This document shows, one piece after another, positions 17,004 through 26,597 of a DNA stretch of 64,000 nt. Position 1 is the stretch's first letter. The number at the start of each line of letters is the position of its first letter. The stretch lies in the NCBI RefSeq assembly GCF_019396385.1, contig NZ_JAHKRN010000014.1, positions 113,192 through 177,191 on the forward strand, written 5' to 3'. The stretch comes from Nonomuraea harbinensis. Lineage in GTDB: Bacteria > Actinomycetota > Actinomycetes > Streptosporangiales > Streptosporangiaceae. The notes beneath the pieces are model-generated. The model ran no database searches. It saw nothing but the letters and a program-made list of their open reading frames with translations, and had not been told where the DNA came from. A program made the position numbers and the translations under genes.

Positions 17004-18581
17004 ATGGAACTGGGTGCCGCTCACTGGATCTACCTGGCGGGAATGGCAGTGATCATCGGCGTGATGATCGCCCGCAAGAACATCGTCATCCCCGCCGTCG
17101 CCGCCACTTTCCTCACCGCCTGGGCATACACGGGAGACCTCGTCTCCGGGTTCCGGTCCGTCTTCGGCGCCAGCCTCACGGCCGCCGCCGAACTCTTCAA
17201 CATCTTCCTCATCATCGCCCTGGTGACCGCGCTGCTCGGCGCGCTGAAGTCGCTGGGCGCCGACCGGCGCATGGTCGAGCCCTTCCGGGTGGTCATGCGC
17301 AACGGGCACACCGCCTTCTGGGTGATGGCGGCGGTGACCTACGTCATCAGCCTGTTCTTCTGGCCCACCCCCGCCGTGCCGCTCATCGGCGCGATCCTGC
17401 TGCCCGCGGCCATCAGGGCAGGGCTGCCGCCCTTGCAGTCCGCCCTGGCCATGGCCATCGCGGGTCAGGGAATGGCGCTGTCGAGCGACTACGTCATGCA
17501 GGTCGCCCCCGGCCTGTCGGCCACCGCCGCCGGAGTCGAGGCGAGCGTGGTGGCCGACCGCGCCATGGTGCTGTCCCTCATCACCGGCGGCGTCGCGCTG
17601 GTCCTCGTCTACGTCATGAACCGCAAGCACATCCTGCGGCCGAGCATGACCCATTTACAGGCGTGGGAGGCGCTCTCCACGAGCGCCGCCGGGACCGTCC
17701 AGGAGACCGGCGCCCAGAACGGCGTTCCCCAGCCCGCCGGGAGCAGCGTGCCGGTGGCGCACACGGCCGCCGGGCCGGTGGAGATGACCGCGGCCGGCGC
17801 CACGGTGGCCGTCGCGCCCGCCCCCCAGGACGGCGGGCCGGGCCACGGCGGCCCTCCCGGGGAGGGCGCCGGGGCGGGGCGCTCCAGGGCCTTCGCCGTC
17901 ATCGTGCCGCTCGTCCTGCTCGCCGTGGTCGGCTACATGCTGCTCGGCAAGTTCACCGGCCTCGTCCCCGAGACGGTGGGCTCGGACGCCGCCGCCCTCG
18001 TCGGCGGCGTGGTCGCGCTCCTGCTGCTGGCCGCCTCGATCACCAAGGACGCCCGGGGCAGCCTGGAGGCGTGCGCCGAGCACGTCGTGGACGGCCTGGT
18101 GTTCTCGATGAAGGCGATGGGCATCGTGCTGCCGATCGCCGGCTTCTTCTTCATCGGCAACGGCGACTTCGCCGGCCGGATCATGGGCCTGGAGGAGGGC
18201 GCCGAGGCGCCGAGCTTCCTGTTCGAACTGGTGAGCGCCGCGCAGGGCGCGATCCCGTCCAACGCCTTCTTCATGGCCTTCGCCCTGCTCGTCATCGGCA
18301 TGATCACCGGCCTCGACGGTTCCGGGTTCTCCGGCCTGCCGCTGACCGGCTCGCTGTCGGGGGCGCTGGGACCCGCCGCGGGCGTCGACCCGGCCACCCT
18401 GGCGGCCGTCGGCCAGATGGGCGCCATCTGGGCCGGCGGCGGCGTGCTCATCGCCTGGTCCTCGCTCATCGCGGTCGCGGGCTTCGCCCGCGTCTCGGTG
18501 CTGGACCTGGCACGGAAGGCGTTCCTGCCGGTGATGCTGGGACTGCTGGCCTCCACGCTGGTGGCCGTGCTGATCTTCTGA
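17004..18581 (+). CDS. Polytopic membrane transporter (permease) of unknown substrate
   Basis: A 525-residue integral membrane protein with about 12 hydrophobic helices in two halves. A hydrophilic, Ala/Gly/Pro-rich loop lies at about residues 215-295. The pattern of short re-entrant-like segments (FWPTPAVPLIGAILLPAAI; MALSSDYVMQVAPG; ITGLDGSGFSGLPLTG) resembles ion-transporter-superfamily carriers such as GntP- or dicarboxylate-type permeases, but no exact family is assigned. A GGGAGG ribosome binding site fixes the ATG at 17004. It is divergent from the GGT/RidA/ALDH operon, so it probably imports the substrate of that pathway. Confidence 0.75.
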   Translation: MELGAAHWIYLAGMAVIIGVMIARKNIVIPAVAATFLTAWAYTGDLVSGFRSVFGASLTAAAELFNIFLIIALVTALLGALKSLGADRRMVEPFRVVMRNGHTAFWVMAAVTYVISLFFWPTPAVPLIGAILLPAAIRAGLPPLQSALAMAIAGQGMALSSDYVMQVAPGLSATAAGVEASVVADRAMVLSLITGGVALVLVYVMNRKHILRPSMTHLQAWEALSTSAAGTVQETGAQNGVPQPAGSSVPVAHTAAGPVEMTAAGATVAVAPAPQDGGPGHGGPPGEGAGAGRSRAFAVIVPLVLLAVVGYMLLGKFTGLVPETVGSDAAALVGGVVALLLLAASITKDARGSLEACAEHVVDGLVFSMKAMGIVLPIAGFFFIGNGDFAGRIMGLEEGAEAPSFLFELVSAAQGAIPSNAFFMAFALLVIGMITGLDGSGFSGLPLTGSLSGALGPAAGVDPATLAAVGQMGAIWAGGGVLIAWSSLIAVAGFARVSVLDLARKAFLPVMLGLLASTLVAVLIF

Positions 18582-18607
18582 TGGCCGCCTCCCTCTCCGG
18601 TTCTTGC

Positions 18608-18624
18608 AAGGTTAGGCTAACCTT
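18608..18624. promoter_or_regulatory. Iron box (IdeR/DmdR type) before the siderophore operon
   Basis: AAGGTTAG-G-CTAACCTT is a perfect palindrome around one central base and matches the actinobacterial iron-box consensus TTAGGTTAGGCTAACCTAA in its core. It lies between a TTGCAA -35 (18604-18609) and a TAGCAT -10 (18628-18633), 18 bp apart. Iron-loaded repressor would therefore block transcription of the operon starting at 18660. Confidence 0.92.
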
Positions 18625-18659
18625 ATCTAGCATGTCCGGCAGAGGGAGGCGATGCCTCG

Positions 18660-19994
18660 GTGGAGACACTGCTGAGCGGACCGGACGGCACCTACGACAT
18701 CCTGGGAATCGGCTTCGGCCCATCCAACCTCGCGCTGGCGATCGCGCTGGCCGAGCACAACACGCGGGTCCCGGAGAGCGAGCGGCTCCGCGTCGGATTC
18801 CTGGAGAAGCAGCACGACTTCGGCTGGCACAGGGGGATGCTCCTCGACGACGCGACCATGCAGGTGTCCTTCTTGAAAGACCTGGTCACCATGCGCGACC
18901 CGGCCAGCGACTTCAGCTTCCTCTGCTTCCTCAAGCAGAGCGGCAGGCTGGTGGACTTCCTCAACCACAAGACGCTCTTCCCGTTACGCATCGAGTTCCA
19001 CGCCTACTTCGAGTGGGCCGCCGCGCGGATGCGCGACCTGGTCGAGTACTCGGCGGAGGTGGTGTCCGTCGAGCCGGTGACCGGGGAGGGCGGTGAGGTC
19101 CACGCGTTCGACGTGATCGTCCGCGATCCGGAGCGTCCGGAGCGCACCTTCATCCGCCGCGCGCGCAACCTCTGCGTCGCCACCGGCCTGGAGCCGCACC
19201 TGCCGCCGGGGACCGTCGTCTCCGACCGGGTGTGGCACAACAGCGAACTGCTGCCCCGCGTGACCGCGCTCCAGGAAGCCGGGACCCGGGTGCGCAGGGC
19301 CCTGGTGCTCGGGGCGGGCCAGAGCGCCGCCGAGACGGCCGACTACCTGCACCGCACCTTCGACCAGGCGGAGATCTGCGCCGTCTTCGCCAAGTACGGC
19401 TACACCCCCGCCGACGACAGCCCCTTCGCCAACCAGATCTTCGACCCGGCCGCCGTCGACACCTACTTCGGCGCCCCGCCCCAGGTCAAGCAGTCCCTGC
19501 TCGACTACCACCGGAGCACGAACTACTCGGTGGTGGACATGGACCTCATCGAGTCCCTCTACCGGACCGTCTACCGGGAGAAGGTCCGGGGCAGCGAGCG
19601 GCTGCGCCTGCTGCGCGCCTCGCGCATCCGCGAGGTGCGCGCGCTGGACGACCGGCTCCGCGTCGAGGTGGAGTTCCTGCCCACCGGCGCCCGCGAGGTG
19701 ATCGAGGCCGACCTGCTCGTCCACGCCACCGGCTACCGGCCCCAGGACATCGGCGCCGTGCTCGGCCGGGCCGCCAAGCTCTGCCTCCGCGACGAGGAGG
19801 ACGAGGTCAGGATCGGCCGCGACTACCGCGTACTGACGCCCCCGAACGTGTCGGCCGGCATCTACCTCCAGGGGGCGGGCGAGCACACCCACGGCCTCAC
19901 CTCGACGCTCCTGTCCACCACCGCGATCCGGGCCGGGGAGATCCGCGACTCGCTGCTCGCCCACCGCACGCCGCGGGCCAGGGCGGCGACCTAG
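18660..19994 (+). CDS. L-ornithine N5-monooxygenase
   Basis: A 444-residue flavin N-hydroxylating monooxygenase of the SidA/PvdA/IucD family. The FAD site is GIGFGPSNLALAIAL near residue 16, the NADPH site GAGQSAAETADYL near residue 218, and the C-terminal HATGYRPQD and AGEHTHGL motifs are typical. It converts L-ornithine to N5-hydroxyornithine, the building block for the hydroxamates of the NRPS product; lysine specificity is excluded only by context. The GTG start at 18660 follows a GAGGGAGG ribosome binding site; an ATG at 18652 is out of frame. It is the first gene after the iron box, and the following import genes overlap one another, so all are iron-repressed together. Confidence 0.93.
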   Translation: METLLSGPDGTYDILGIGFGPSNLALAIALAEHNTRVPESERLRVGFLEKQHDFGWHRGMLLDDATMQVSFLKDLVTMRDPASDFSFLCFLKQSGRLVDFLNHKTLFPLRIEFHAYFEWAAARMRDLVEYSAEVVSVEPVTGEGGEVHAFDVIVRDPERPERTFIRRARNLCVATGLEPHLPPGTVVSDRVWHNSELLPRVTALQEAGTRVRRALVLGAGQSAAETADYLHRTFDQAEICAVFAKYGYTPADDSPFANQIFDPAAVDTYFGAPPQVKQSLLDYHRSTNYSVVDMDLIESLYRTVYREKVRGSERLRLLRASRIREVRALDDRLRVEVEFLPTGAREVIEADLLVHATGYRPQDIGAVLGRAAKLCLRDEEDEVRIGRDYRVLTPPNVSAGIYLQGAGEHTHGLTSTLLSTTAIRAGEIRDSLLAHRTPRARAAT

Positions 19995-21049
19995 TGGTCG
20001 TCGCCGAGGGCCGGCCGGGCGTCTCCGCGCAACGGCCGGCCGGCCTCGCCGCGGGCGACGCCGGCCGGAGCGGCGTCCTGCTCCTGCTCGTGGCGGCGCT
20101 GGCCGCCACGTGCGTCCTCAGCGTCGCCGCCGGCACCAGGACCATCGCCCTCGGCACGGTCTGGGACGCGTTCGCGCACTTCGCCGGCACGGAAGAACAC
20201 GTGATCGTCCGCGAGCTGCGCGTGCCGAGGACGCTGCTCGGCCTGCTGGCGGGGGCCGCGCTCGGCGTCTCCGGGGCGGTGCTCCAGGCCGTGACCCGCA
20301 ACCCGCTGGCCGACACGCAGATCCTCGGGATGAACGCCGGCGCGGCGCTCTTCGTGGTGTTCGCGATCGGCGTGCTGGGGCTCACCGGCATCTGGTCGTA
20401 CGTGTGGTTCGCGTTCGCCGGGGTGGCCTTCGCCACGGTCCTCGTCTACGCGCTCGGCTCGATCGGGCGCGGCGGCGCGACGCCGCTCCGGCTGACGCTG
20501 GCGGGCGTCGCGCTCGGCGCGGTCATGTCGGGCGCCTCGGCCGGGATCCGGCTGGTGAAGCCGAGGGCCTTCGACTACCTGCGCTTCTGGGACGTCGGCA
20601 CGCTCGCCGGACGGCCGGCGCAGATCGCCGTGGCCGTCGCCCCGTTCGTCGTGCTCGGCCTGGGCCTGGCGCTGGCCGCGGCCCGCTCGCTGAACGCCGT
20701 CGCGCTGGGCGACGACCTCGCCCGCACGCTCGGCGCAGGGGTCGTCAGGACGCGCGTGCTGTCGGTGCTCTCGGTGACGCTGCTGACCGGGGCGGCGACC
20801 GCGGCCGTGGGGCCGATCGGATTCGTGGGCCTGATGGTGCCGCACGCCGTCCGCCGGATCGTCGGGCCCGACCAGCGCTGGATCCTCGCGTACACGATGA
20901 TCTGCGCGCCGATCCTGCTGCTCGGCGCGGACATCGCCGGGCGGATGCTGATCCGTCCGGCGGAGCTGCAGGCGGGCATCGTCACCGCGTTCCTGGGCGC
21001 GCCGGTCCTGATCTGGCTGATCAGGCGGAGAGCGGTGAGCGGCCGGTGA
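19994..21049 (+). CDS. FecCD-family ferric-siderophore permease (subunit 1)
   Basis: A 351-residue inner-membrane permease with about nine to ten helices. It shows the family motifs LRVPRTLLGLLAGAALGVSG, NPLADTQILGMNAGA, GPIGFVGLMVPHAVRRIVGP (the cytoplasmic coupling region) and AELQAGIVTAFLGAPVLIWL. It forms half of the ABC import channel for the ferric siderophore. Its GTG start shares one base with the TAG stop of the hydroxylase gene, and its end overlaps the start of the second permease by 4 bp. The periplasmic-type binding lipoprotein for this importer is encoded at 49003-49998, at the other end of the locus. Confidence 0.93.
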   Translation: MVVAEGRPGVSAQRPAGLAAGDAGRSGVLLLLVAALAATCVLSVAAGTRTIALGTVWDAFAHFAGTEEHVIVRELRVPRTLLGLLAGAALGVSGAVLQAVTRNPLADTQILGMNAGAALFVVFAIGVLGLTGIWSYVWFAFAGVAFATVLVYALGSIGRGGATPLRLTLAGVALGAVMSGASAGIRLVKPRAFDYLRFWDVGTLAGRPAQIAVAVAPFVVLGLGLALAAARSLNAVALGDDLARTLGAGVVRTRVLSVLSVTLLTGAATAAVGPIGFVGLMVPHAVRRIVGPDQRWILAYTMICAPILLLGADIAGRMLIRPAELQAGIVTAFLGAPVLIWLIRRRAVSGR

Positions 21050-22101
21050 ACGGGGTGGACTTCGGCCACCGGGTCGTGGTCGCGCGGGGACCCGGCCCGC
21101 TGTCGGTCCGGTTCGGCGCGCGTACCGCGCTCGTCTGCGCCGGGCTCGGCCTGACCGCCCTTGCGGTCGCCGTGCTCGGGCTGGGCACCGGCGAGTTCGA
21201 GGTGCCGCCTGGCGAGGTGATCGGGGCGCTGGCCGGGCAGGGCTCCGGCGCGACGCGGCTGGTGGTCGTCGAGTGGCGGCTGCCGCGCGTGCTGCTTGCC
21301 CTGCTCGTCGGCGCGGCGCTCGGGCTGAGCGGCGCCGTCTTCCAGTCGCTGCTGCGCAACCCGCTCGGCAGCCCGGACGTGATCGGCTTCAACACCGGCG
21401 CCTACACCGGGGTGCTGGTCACGATGCTGCTGGTGGGCCGCGACTACCACCAGACCGCGGCCGGCGCGCTGGCCGGGGGACTCCTGGCGGCCGCGGTGGT
21501 CTACCTGCTGGCCTACCGGCACGGCGTCCACGGGTTCCGGCTCATCGTCGTGGGCATCGCGATCAGCGCGATCCTCGCCTCGGTGAACCAGTGGTTCGTC
21601 ATCAAGGTCCAGCTGCAGCTCGCCGTCGCCGCCGCCATCTGGGGGCAGGGCAGCCTCAACACGGTCACGTGGGAACAGGTCCCGCCCGTGGCCGTCGCGG
21701 TCGCGCTGCTCACCGCGGGCCTGCTGGCTCTCGGGCCGCGCCTGTCGCTGCTGGCCATGGGCGAGGAGTCCGCCGCCGCTCTCGGCGTGCGCACCGAACG
21801 GACCCGGCTGCTCTACCTCGTCATCGGCGTCGCGCTGACCGCCGTGGCCACCGCCGCCGCGGGGCCGATCTCGTTCGTCGCGCTCGCCGCCCCGCAACTG
21901 GCCCGGCTGCTCACCCGTACGGCGGGCGTCGCCCTGGCGCCGTCGGCCGTGATGGGCGCGCTGCTGCTGACCACGAGCGACTGGCTCGGCCAGCGGCTGT
22001 TCGCGCCCACCCAGCTTCCCGTGGGCGTGGTGACGGTGTCGCTCGGCGGGCTCTACTTCGCCTGGCTCCTGGCCAGGCCGATGCGGAAGGCGGCACCGTG
22101 A
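21046..22101 (+). CDS. FecCD-family ferric-siderophore permease (subunit 2)
   Basis: A 351-residue second permease subunit, homologous to the first. Key segments are WRLPRVLLALLVGAALGLSG, NPLGSPDVIGFNTGAYTG, GPISFVALAAPQLARLL and PTQLPVGVVTVSLGGLYF. It pairs with the product of 19994-21049, as FepD pairs with FepG. The GTG start overlaps the preceding stop as GTGA, and its own stop overlaps the ATPase start in the same way. All three import genes therefore form one coupled translational unit. Confidence 0.93.
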   Translation: MNGVDFGHRVVVARGPGPLSVRFGARTALVCAGLGLTALAVAVLGLGTGEFEVPPGEVIGALAGQGSGATRLVVVEWRLPRVLLALLVGAALGLSGAVFQSLLRNPLGSPDVIGFNTGAYTGVLVTMLLVGRDYHQTAAGALAGGLLAAAVVYLLAYRHGVHGFRLIVVGIAISAILASVNQWFVIKVQLQLAVAAAIWGQGSLNTVTWEQVPPVAVAVALLTAGLLALGPRLSLLAMGEESAAALGVRTERTRLLYLVIGVALTAVATAAAGPISFVALAAPQLARLLTRTAGVALAPSAVMGALLLTTSDWLGQRLFAPTQLPVGVVTVSLGGLYFAWLLARPMRKAAP

Positions 22102-22916
22102 GACTGAGCGCCAGGGACCTCACGCTCGGCTACGACCAGCGGCCGATCAGCGAGCACCTCGACCTGGAGATACCGGACGGCCGGCTCACCGTGATCGTCG
22201 GGCCGAACGCCTGCGGCAAGTCCACCCTGCTGCGGGCGCTGGCCCGGCTGCTCAGGCCGTCCGCCGGGCAGGTCGTGCTCGACGGCGAGGACATCCACGC
22301 GTACCCGGCCAAGGAGGTCGCCAGGCGGCTCGGCCTGCTGCCGCAGACGTCGATCGCCCCGGACGGCATCACCGTGGCCGACCTGGTGGCGCGCGGCCGC
22401 CACCCGCACCAGAAGCTGCTGCGGCAGTGGTCGGAGCGGGACGAGGCCGCCGTGGTGAACGCGATGGCGGCCACCGGCGTCACCGACCTGTCGGGACGGC
22501 TCGTCGACACGCTCTCCGGCGGCCAGCGCCAGCGGGTCTGGGTGGCGATGGTGCTCGCCCAGGAGACCCCCATCATGCTGCTGGACGAGCCGACCACCTT
22601 CCTCGACATCGCCCACCAGATCGAGCTGCTCGACCTCTGCCTCCGGCTGAACCGGGAGCAGCGCAACACCATGGTGGCCGTCCTGCACGACCTCAACCAG
22701 GCCTGCCGGTACGCCGACCACATCGTCGCGATGAAGGCGGGCGCCGTCGTGGCCCAGGGCGACCCCAAGGCGATCGTCACCGCCGAGCTGATCGAGGACG
22801 TGTTCGGGCTGCCCTGCCGGATCATCGACGACCCGGAGACCAACACCCCGCTCGTCATCCCCCGCTCCCACCACGCGAACAGGAGAAACGATGTCCGACA
22901 ACCCCTTCGACGATGA
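22098..22916 (+). CDS. ABC transporter ATPase for ferric-siderophore import
   Basis: A 272-residue nucleotide-binding protein of the FepC/FhuC type. The Walker A motif is GPNACGKST, the signature [17 protein letters not shown], Walker [17 protein letters not shown] and the H-loop HDLNQ, all intact. It drives import through the two FecCD permeases upstream. Its last 26 bp overlap the start of the MbtH gene, whose ribosome binding site (AGGAG) lies inside this coding sequence. That arrangement ties MbtH production to the import genes. Confidence 0.94.
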   Translation: MRLSARDLTLGYDQRPISEHLDLEIPDGRLTVIVGPNACGKSTLLRALARLLRPSAGQVVLDGEDIHAYPAKEVARRLGLLPQTSIAPDGITVADLVARGRHPHQKLLRQWSERDEAAVVNAMAATGVTDLSGRLVDTLSGGQRQRVWVAMVLAQETPIMLLDEPTTFLDIAHQIELLDLCLRLNREQRNTMVAVLHDLNQACRYADHIVAMKAGAVVAQGDPKAIVTAELIEDVFGLPCRIIDDPETNTPLVIPRSHHANRRNDVRQPLRR

Positions 22917-23118
22917 GGACGGCACCTTCTACGTGCTGATCAACGACGAGGAGCAGCACTCCCTCTGGCCCACGTTCAAGGAGGTGCCACAGGGCTGGCG
23001 CGTCGTCTTCGGCGGGGAAGGCCGGAGCAGACGCCAGGAATGCGTCGACTACGTCGAGGAGCACTGGACGGACCTGCGGCCGAGGAGCCTGCGCGAGAGC
23101 ATGGCCGCCGAGCAGTGA
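22891..23118 (+). CDS. MbtH-like NRPS activator protein
   Basis: A 75-residue MbtH-family protein with the signature residues: [10 protein letters not shown] near residue 20, [14 protein letters not shown], and [18 protein letters not shown] at the end. MbtH proteins bind adenylation domains and are needed for their folding and activity. This one should serve the giant siderophore NRPS encoded from 26598. The gene starts inside the ATPase gene, and its stop overlaps the next ABC exporter start as GTGA. A second MbtH gene for the other NRPS system lies at 54670-54849. Confidence 0.95.
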   Translation: MSDNPFDDEDGTFYVLINDEEQHSLWPTFKEVPQGWRVVFGGEGRSRRQECVDYVEEHWTDLRPRSLRESMAAEQ

Positions 23119-24812
23119 CCCGACCCATGACCCGCCCCGTCACCGGGCGCCGCGTCCTCTGGCGCGCGGTGACCCGCAACCGGCGCCGCCTGGGCGCCGG
23201 CACCGGCCTGATCAGCCTGCACCAGGTGTGCGAGTCGCTGGTGCCGATCCTCATCGGGGTCATCGTCGACCAGGCCATCGGGCCGGGCGACGGCGGCGCG
23301 CTCCTGCTGTGGGTGGCGGCCATGGCCGCGCTGTTCACCGCGCTGACCATGTGCTACCGCTTCGGCGCCCGCCAGCTGATGATCGCCATCGCCGACGAGG
23401 CGCACACCCTGCGCGTCGAGGTCGCCTCGAAGATCCTGCACCCGCGCGGGATCAGGACAGACCGGCGGGCCGGCGACCTGCTCACCGTGGCCGTCAACGA
23501 CACCGACAACACCTCCTACCTGCTCGACTACGTGCCGCGCGTCGCCGGAGCGGTGACCGCGACCGCGGTGAGCGCCGTCGCGCTGCTCGTGATCGACGTG
23601 CAGCTCGGGCTGGCCGTGCTGATCGGCACGCCCGTCGTGCTCGTCGCCCTCCAGGCCGCCACCCCGCTGATCACCAGGCGGGTGGCCGAGCAGCAGGAGC
23701 TCGCGGGCGAGGCCACGTCCCTGGCGGCCAACGTGGTCAGCGGGGTGCGCCCGCTGCGCGGCATCGGCGCCGAGGGCGCGGCGGCCCGCCGCTACGACGA
23801 GGTCAGCAGGCGCTCCCTGCGGGCGGCGCTGCGCGCGGCCCGCACCCAGGGCGGCTACCTGTCCGCCTCCATGTCCAGCGGCGCGTTGCTGGCGTGCGGC
23901 GTCGCGATCCTGGCCGGGTGGTTCGCGCTCAACGGGCGGATCACCGTCGGCGAGCTCATCACCGTCATCGGCCTCGCGCAGTTCCTGATGGAGCCCATCG
24001 GCCTGCTCGCGGTCGTCCCCGGCTGGGTGGCCGAGGCCAGGGCCTCCGCCGACCGCGTCGCCGGCGTCCTGGACGCCGAGCCGCTGCTCCCCGAGGGTAC
24101 GGAGGAGGTCGCGGGCCCGTCCGGCCTGGAGCTGCGGACGCTCAGGTACGGCCCGCTGGACGGGGTCGACCTGCGGGTGCGGCCGGGCGAGTTCGTCGGC
24201 GTGGTGCCCCACCGCGCCGCCGATGGTGAGGCGCTCGTCAAGATCCTCTCCGGACAGGTGGCGCCGGAGGAGTACGAAGGCGGCGTGCTCGTCGGCGGCG
24301 CGCACCTGTCGCGGCTCGCGCCCGCTGACGCCCGCCGGGTGATGCTGGTGGAACCCCACCTCACCGACCTGTTCACCGGGACCGTCGAGGAGAACGTCAC
24401 CGCGGGCGGGCCGCTGGACGAGGCCGCGCTGGAGGCGTCCGCGGCCGGCCAGGTCGTCTCCGCCCATCCCGACGGCCTCGCCCACCTGGTCGCCGAGCGC
24501 GGCGCCAGCCTCTCCGGCGGGCAGCGGCAGCGGCTCGCGCTCGCCCGCGCGCTGATGGCCCGCCCGCCGATCCTCGTGATGCACGACCCCACCACCGCCG
24601 TCGACGCGGTGACCGAGCACGAGATCGCCCGGGGCCTGCGCGCGCTGCGCGGCACCGGGGAGCTCACCACCGTGGTGGTGACGAGCAGCCCGGCGCTGCT
24701 CGCCATGACGGACCGGGTCGTGGTCCTCGACGGCGGCCGGGTCACCGCCGAGGGAACCCACGCCGACCTGGCCGTGACGGACGACGACTACAACCGGGCG
24801 GTGCTGAGATGA
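23115..24812 (+). CDS. ABC exporter half-transporter with degenerate ATP site
   Basis: A 565-residue membrane-spanning ABC half-transporter: a six-helix domain (about residues 15-310) and a nucleotide-binding domain (about 335-560). The nucleotide-binding domain is degenerate. Where Walker A should be it reads [15 protein letters not shown], with no GKS/T lysine. Walker B is ILVMHDPTT instead of LLDEPT, and the H-loop histidine is replaced (VVVTSSPA). The signature [15 protein letters not shown], however, is intact. It should pair with the product of 24809-26590. In siderophore loci such pairs export the apo-siderophore or import the iron complex; export is more likely here because a separate FecCD importer exists. 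The GTG at 23115 overlaps the MbtH stop. Confidence 0.9.
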   Translation: MTRPMTRPVTGRRVLWRAVTRNRRRLGAGTGLISLHQVCESLVPILIGVIVDQAIGPGDGGALLLWVAAMAALFTALTMCYRFGARQLMIAIADEAHTLRVEVASKILHPRGIRTDRRAGDLLTVAVNDTDNTSYLLDYVPRVAGAVTATAVSAVALLVIDVQLGLAVLIGTPVVLVALQAATPLITRRVAEQQELAGEATSLAANVVSGVRPLRGIGAEGAAARRYDEVSRRSLRAALRAARTQGGYLSASMSSGALLACGVAILAGWFALNGRITVGELITVIGLAQFLMEPIGLLAVVPGWVAEARASADRVAGVLDAEPLLPEGTEEVAGPSGLELRTLRYGPLDGVDLRVRPGEFVGVVPHRAADGEALVKILSGQVAPEEYEGGVLVGGAHLSRLAPADARRVMLVEPHLTDLFTGTVEENVTAGGPLDEAALEASAAGQVVSAHPDGLAHLVAERGASLSGGQRQRLALARALMARPPILVMHDPTTAVDAVTEHEIARGLRALRGTGELTTVVVTSSPALLAMTDRVVVLDGGRVTAEGTHADLAVTDDDYNRAVLR

Positions 24813-26590
24813 CGGCCTCCGACCAGACGACGGGCCCGGAGCGGCTGCCCGTCGCGGACGCGCGCAGGACATGGGCGTGGCTGCGGGCGGAGCTGCGCGG
24901 GCGGTGGCGGGCCGGGGCGCTCGCCGTGCTGGTGGGCGCCGTGGGCGCCGCCGCGTCGGTGGTGCCCGTGTACGCGCTCGGCAGGCTCGTCGACCTCGTC
25001 ACCGAGCAGGCTCCCGGCTCGGCGATCGTCCCCGTCGCCGCGGTGATCCTCGTGGGGGCGCTCGTCGGCGGCCTCGCCGCCGGGCCCGGCACGTACCTGA
25101 TCAGCCGATTGTGCGAGCAGATGCTCGCCGACCTGCGGGAAAGCACGGTGGCCCGCGCGCTCTCCCTCCCCGTCACCACCCTGGAACGGGTCGGCAAGGG
25201 CGACCTGCTGTCACGGGTCAGCACCGACACGGCCGCGATCGGCAAGGCGGCCTCCAACGTGATGCCCACGATGATCTCCGCGTTCCTGCTGGTCGTGGTG
25301 AGCGTCGCCGCGATGGCCGGGCTCGACTGGCGGCTCGGGCTCGCCGGCGCGGTCGCGATCCCGCTGTACGTGATGGCGCTGCGCTGGTACCTGCCACGCG
25401 CCGCGCCGAAGTACGCCGAGGAGCGGCGCGCGGTGGCGGACAACTCGCAACTGCTGGTGGAGAGCATGCAGGGCGTCCGCACCGTGCACGCCTACCGGCT
25501 GGAGCAGCGGCGCCTGCACGGCATCGGGAATGCCTCGCACGAGGTGCGCGACATCTCGGTGTCGGTCTTCACGCTGTTCACCCGGTTCGTCGGACGCGTC
25601 AACCGCTCGGAGTTCTTCGGCCTGGCCGCGATCCTCGTCACCGGCTTCCTCCTCGTCCGCCAGGGGCACGTGACCGTCGGCGAGAGCGCGGCGGCGGCGG
25701 TCCTGTTCCACCGCCTGTTCAACCCCATCGGCATGCTGCTGTTCACCTTCGACGAGGTGCAGGCGGCGGCGGCGAGCCTGGCCAGGCTCGTCGGCGTCAT
25801 CGACCTCGCCCCCGCGGAGGAGCCCCGCGACGGGACGGGAGAGCCGGCAGACGCGTCCCTTGAGCTGGCGGACGTGCACTTCCGTTACGACGGCGCCCCC
25901 GAGGTGTTGCACGGCGTCTCCATCAGCCTGCCGGCCGGCTCGCGGGTCGCGCTGGTCGGATCGACGGGCGCGGGCAAGTCCACCATCGCGGCGATCGCCG
26001 CGGGCATCCTCACGCCCGGCAGCGGCTCCGTACGCGTCGGAGGAGCGGCGCTCCCGCCCGGGAGCCTGCGCGAGCATGTCGCGATCATCACCCAGGAGGT
26101 CCACGTCTTCGCCGGACCGCTCATCGAGGACCTGCGCCTGGCGCGGCCGGACGCCTCGCCGCAGGAGGCCGCCGCCGCGCTCGCCGCCGTCGGCGCCCTG
26201 GACTGGGCGAAGGACCTGCCCGACGGCCTCGGCACGGTGGTCGGCGAGGGCGGGCACGAGCTCACCACCGCCCAGGTCCAGCAGCTCGCCCTCGCCCGCC
26301 TGATCCTCGCCGACCCCCCGATCGCCATCCTCGACGAGGCCACCGCCGAGGCCGGCAGCCTCGGCGCCCGCAAGCTGGAGGAGTCCGCCGTCGCGGCCAC
26401 GCGCGGACGCACCACCCTGATCGTCGCCCACCGCCTGACCCAGGCCGCCTCCGCCGACCGGGTGGTCGTCCTGGAGCACGGCCGGATCGTCGAAGAGGGC
26501 GGGCACCGGGAGCTCGTCGCCGCGGGCGGCCGGTACGCGGAGCTCTGGCGTGCCTGGGAGGCGCGCACCCCCACGTCGTCATCACGTTAG
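24809..26590 (+). CDS. ABC exporter half-transporter, catalytic partner
   Basis: A 593-residue half-transporter with six membrane helices (about residues 30-330) and a C-terminal nucleotide-binding domain. Walker A (GSTGAGKST, about residue 388), the Q-loop (ITQEVHVF), Walker B ([11 protein letters not shown]) and the H-loop (IVAHRLTQ) are normal. The signature is not: [14 protein letters not shown] replaces LSGGQ. Together with the degenerate partner just upstream, only one complete ATP site can form, from this protein's Walker motifs and the partner's LSGGQ. The start overlaps the partner's stop as ATGA. The gene ends 7 bp before the NRPS start, so the whole block 18660-49010 reads as one operon. 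Confidence 0.92.
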   Translation: MTASDQTTGPERLPVADARRTWAWLRAELRGRWRAGALAVLVGAVGAAASVVPVYALGRLVDLVTEQAPGSAIVPVAAVILVGALVGGLAAGPGTYLISRLCEQMLADLRESTVARALSLPVTTLERVGKGDLLSRVSTDTAAIGKAASNVMPTMISAFLLVVVSVAAMAGLDWRLGLAGAVAIPLYVMALRWYLPRAAPKYAEERRAVADNSQLLVESMQGVRTVHAYRLEQRRLHGIGNASHEVRDISVSVFTLFTRFVGRVNRSEFFGLAAILVTGFLLVRQGHVTVGESAAAAVLFHRLFNPIGMLLFTFDEVQAAAASLARLVGVIDLAPAEEPRDGTGEPADASLELADVHFRYDGAPEVLHGVSISLPAGSRVALVGSTGAGKSTIAAIAAGILTPGSGSVRVGGAALPPGSLREHVAIITQEVHVFAGPLIEDLRLARPDASPQEAAAALAAVGALDWAKDLPDGLGTVVGEGGHELTTAQVQQLALARLILADPPIAILDEATAEAGSLGARKLEESAVAATRGRTTLIVAHRLTQAASADRVVVLEHGRIVEEGGHRELVAAGGRYAELWRAWEARTPTSSSR

Positions 26591-26597
26591 GGCAGCC

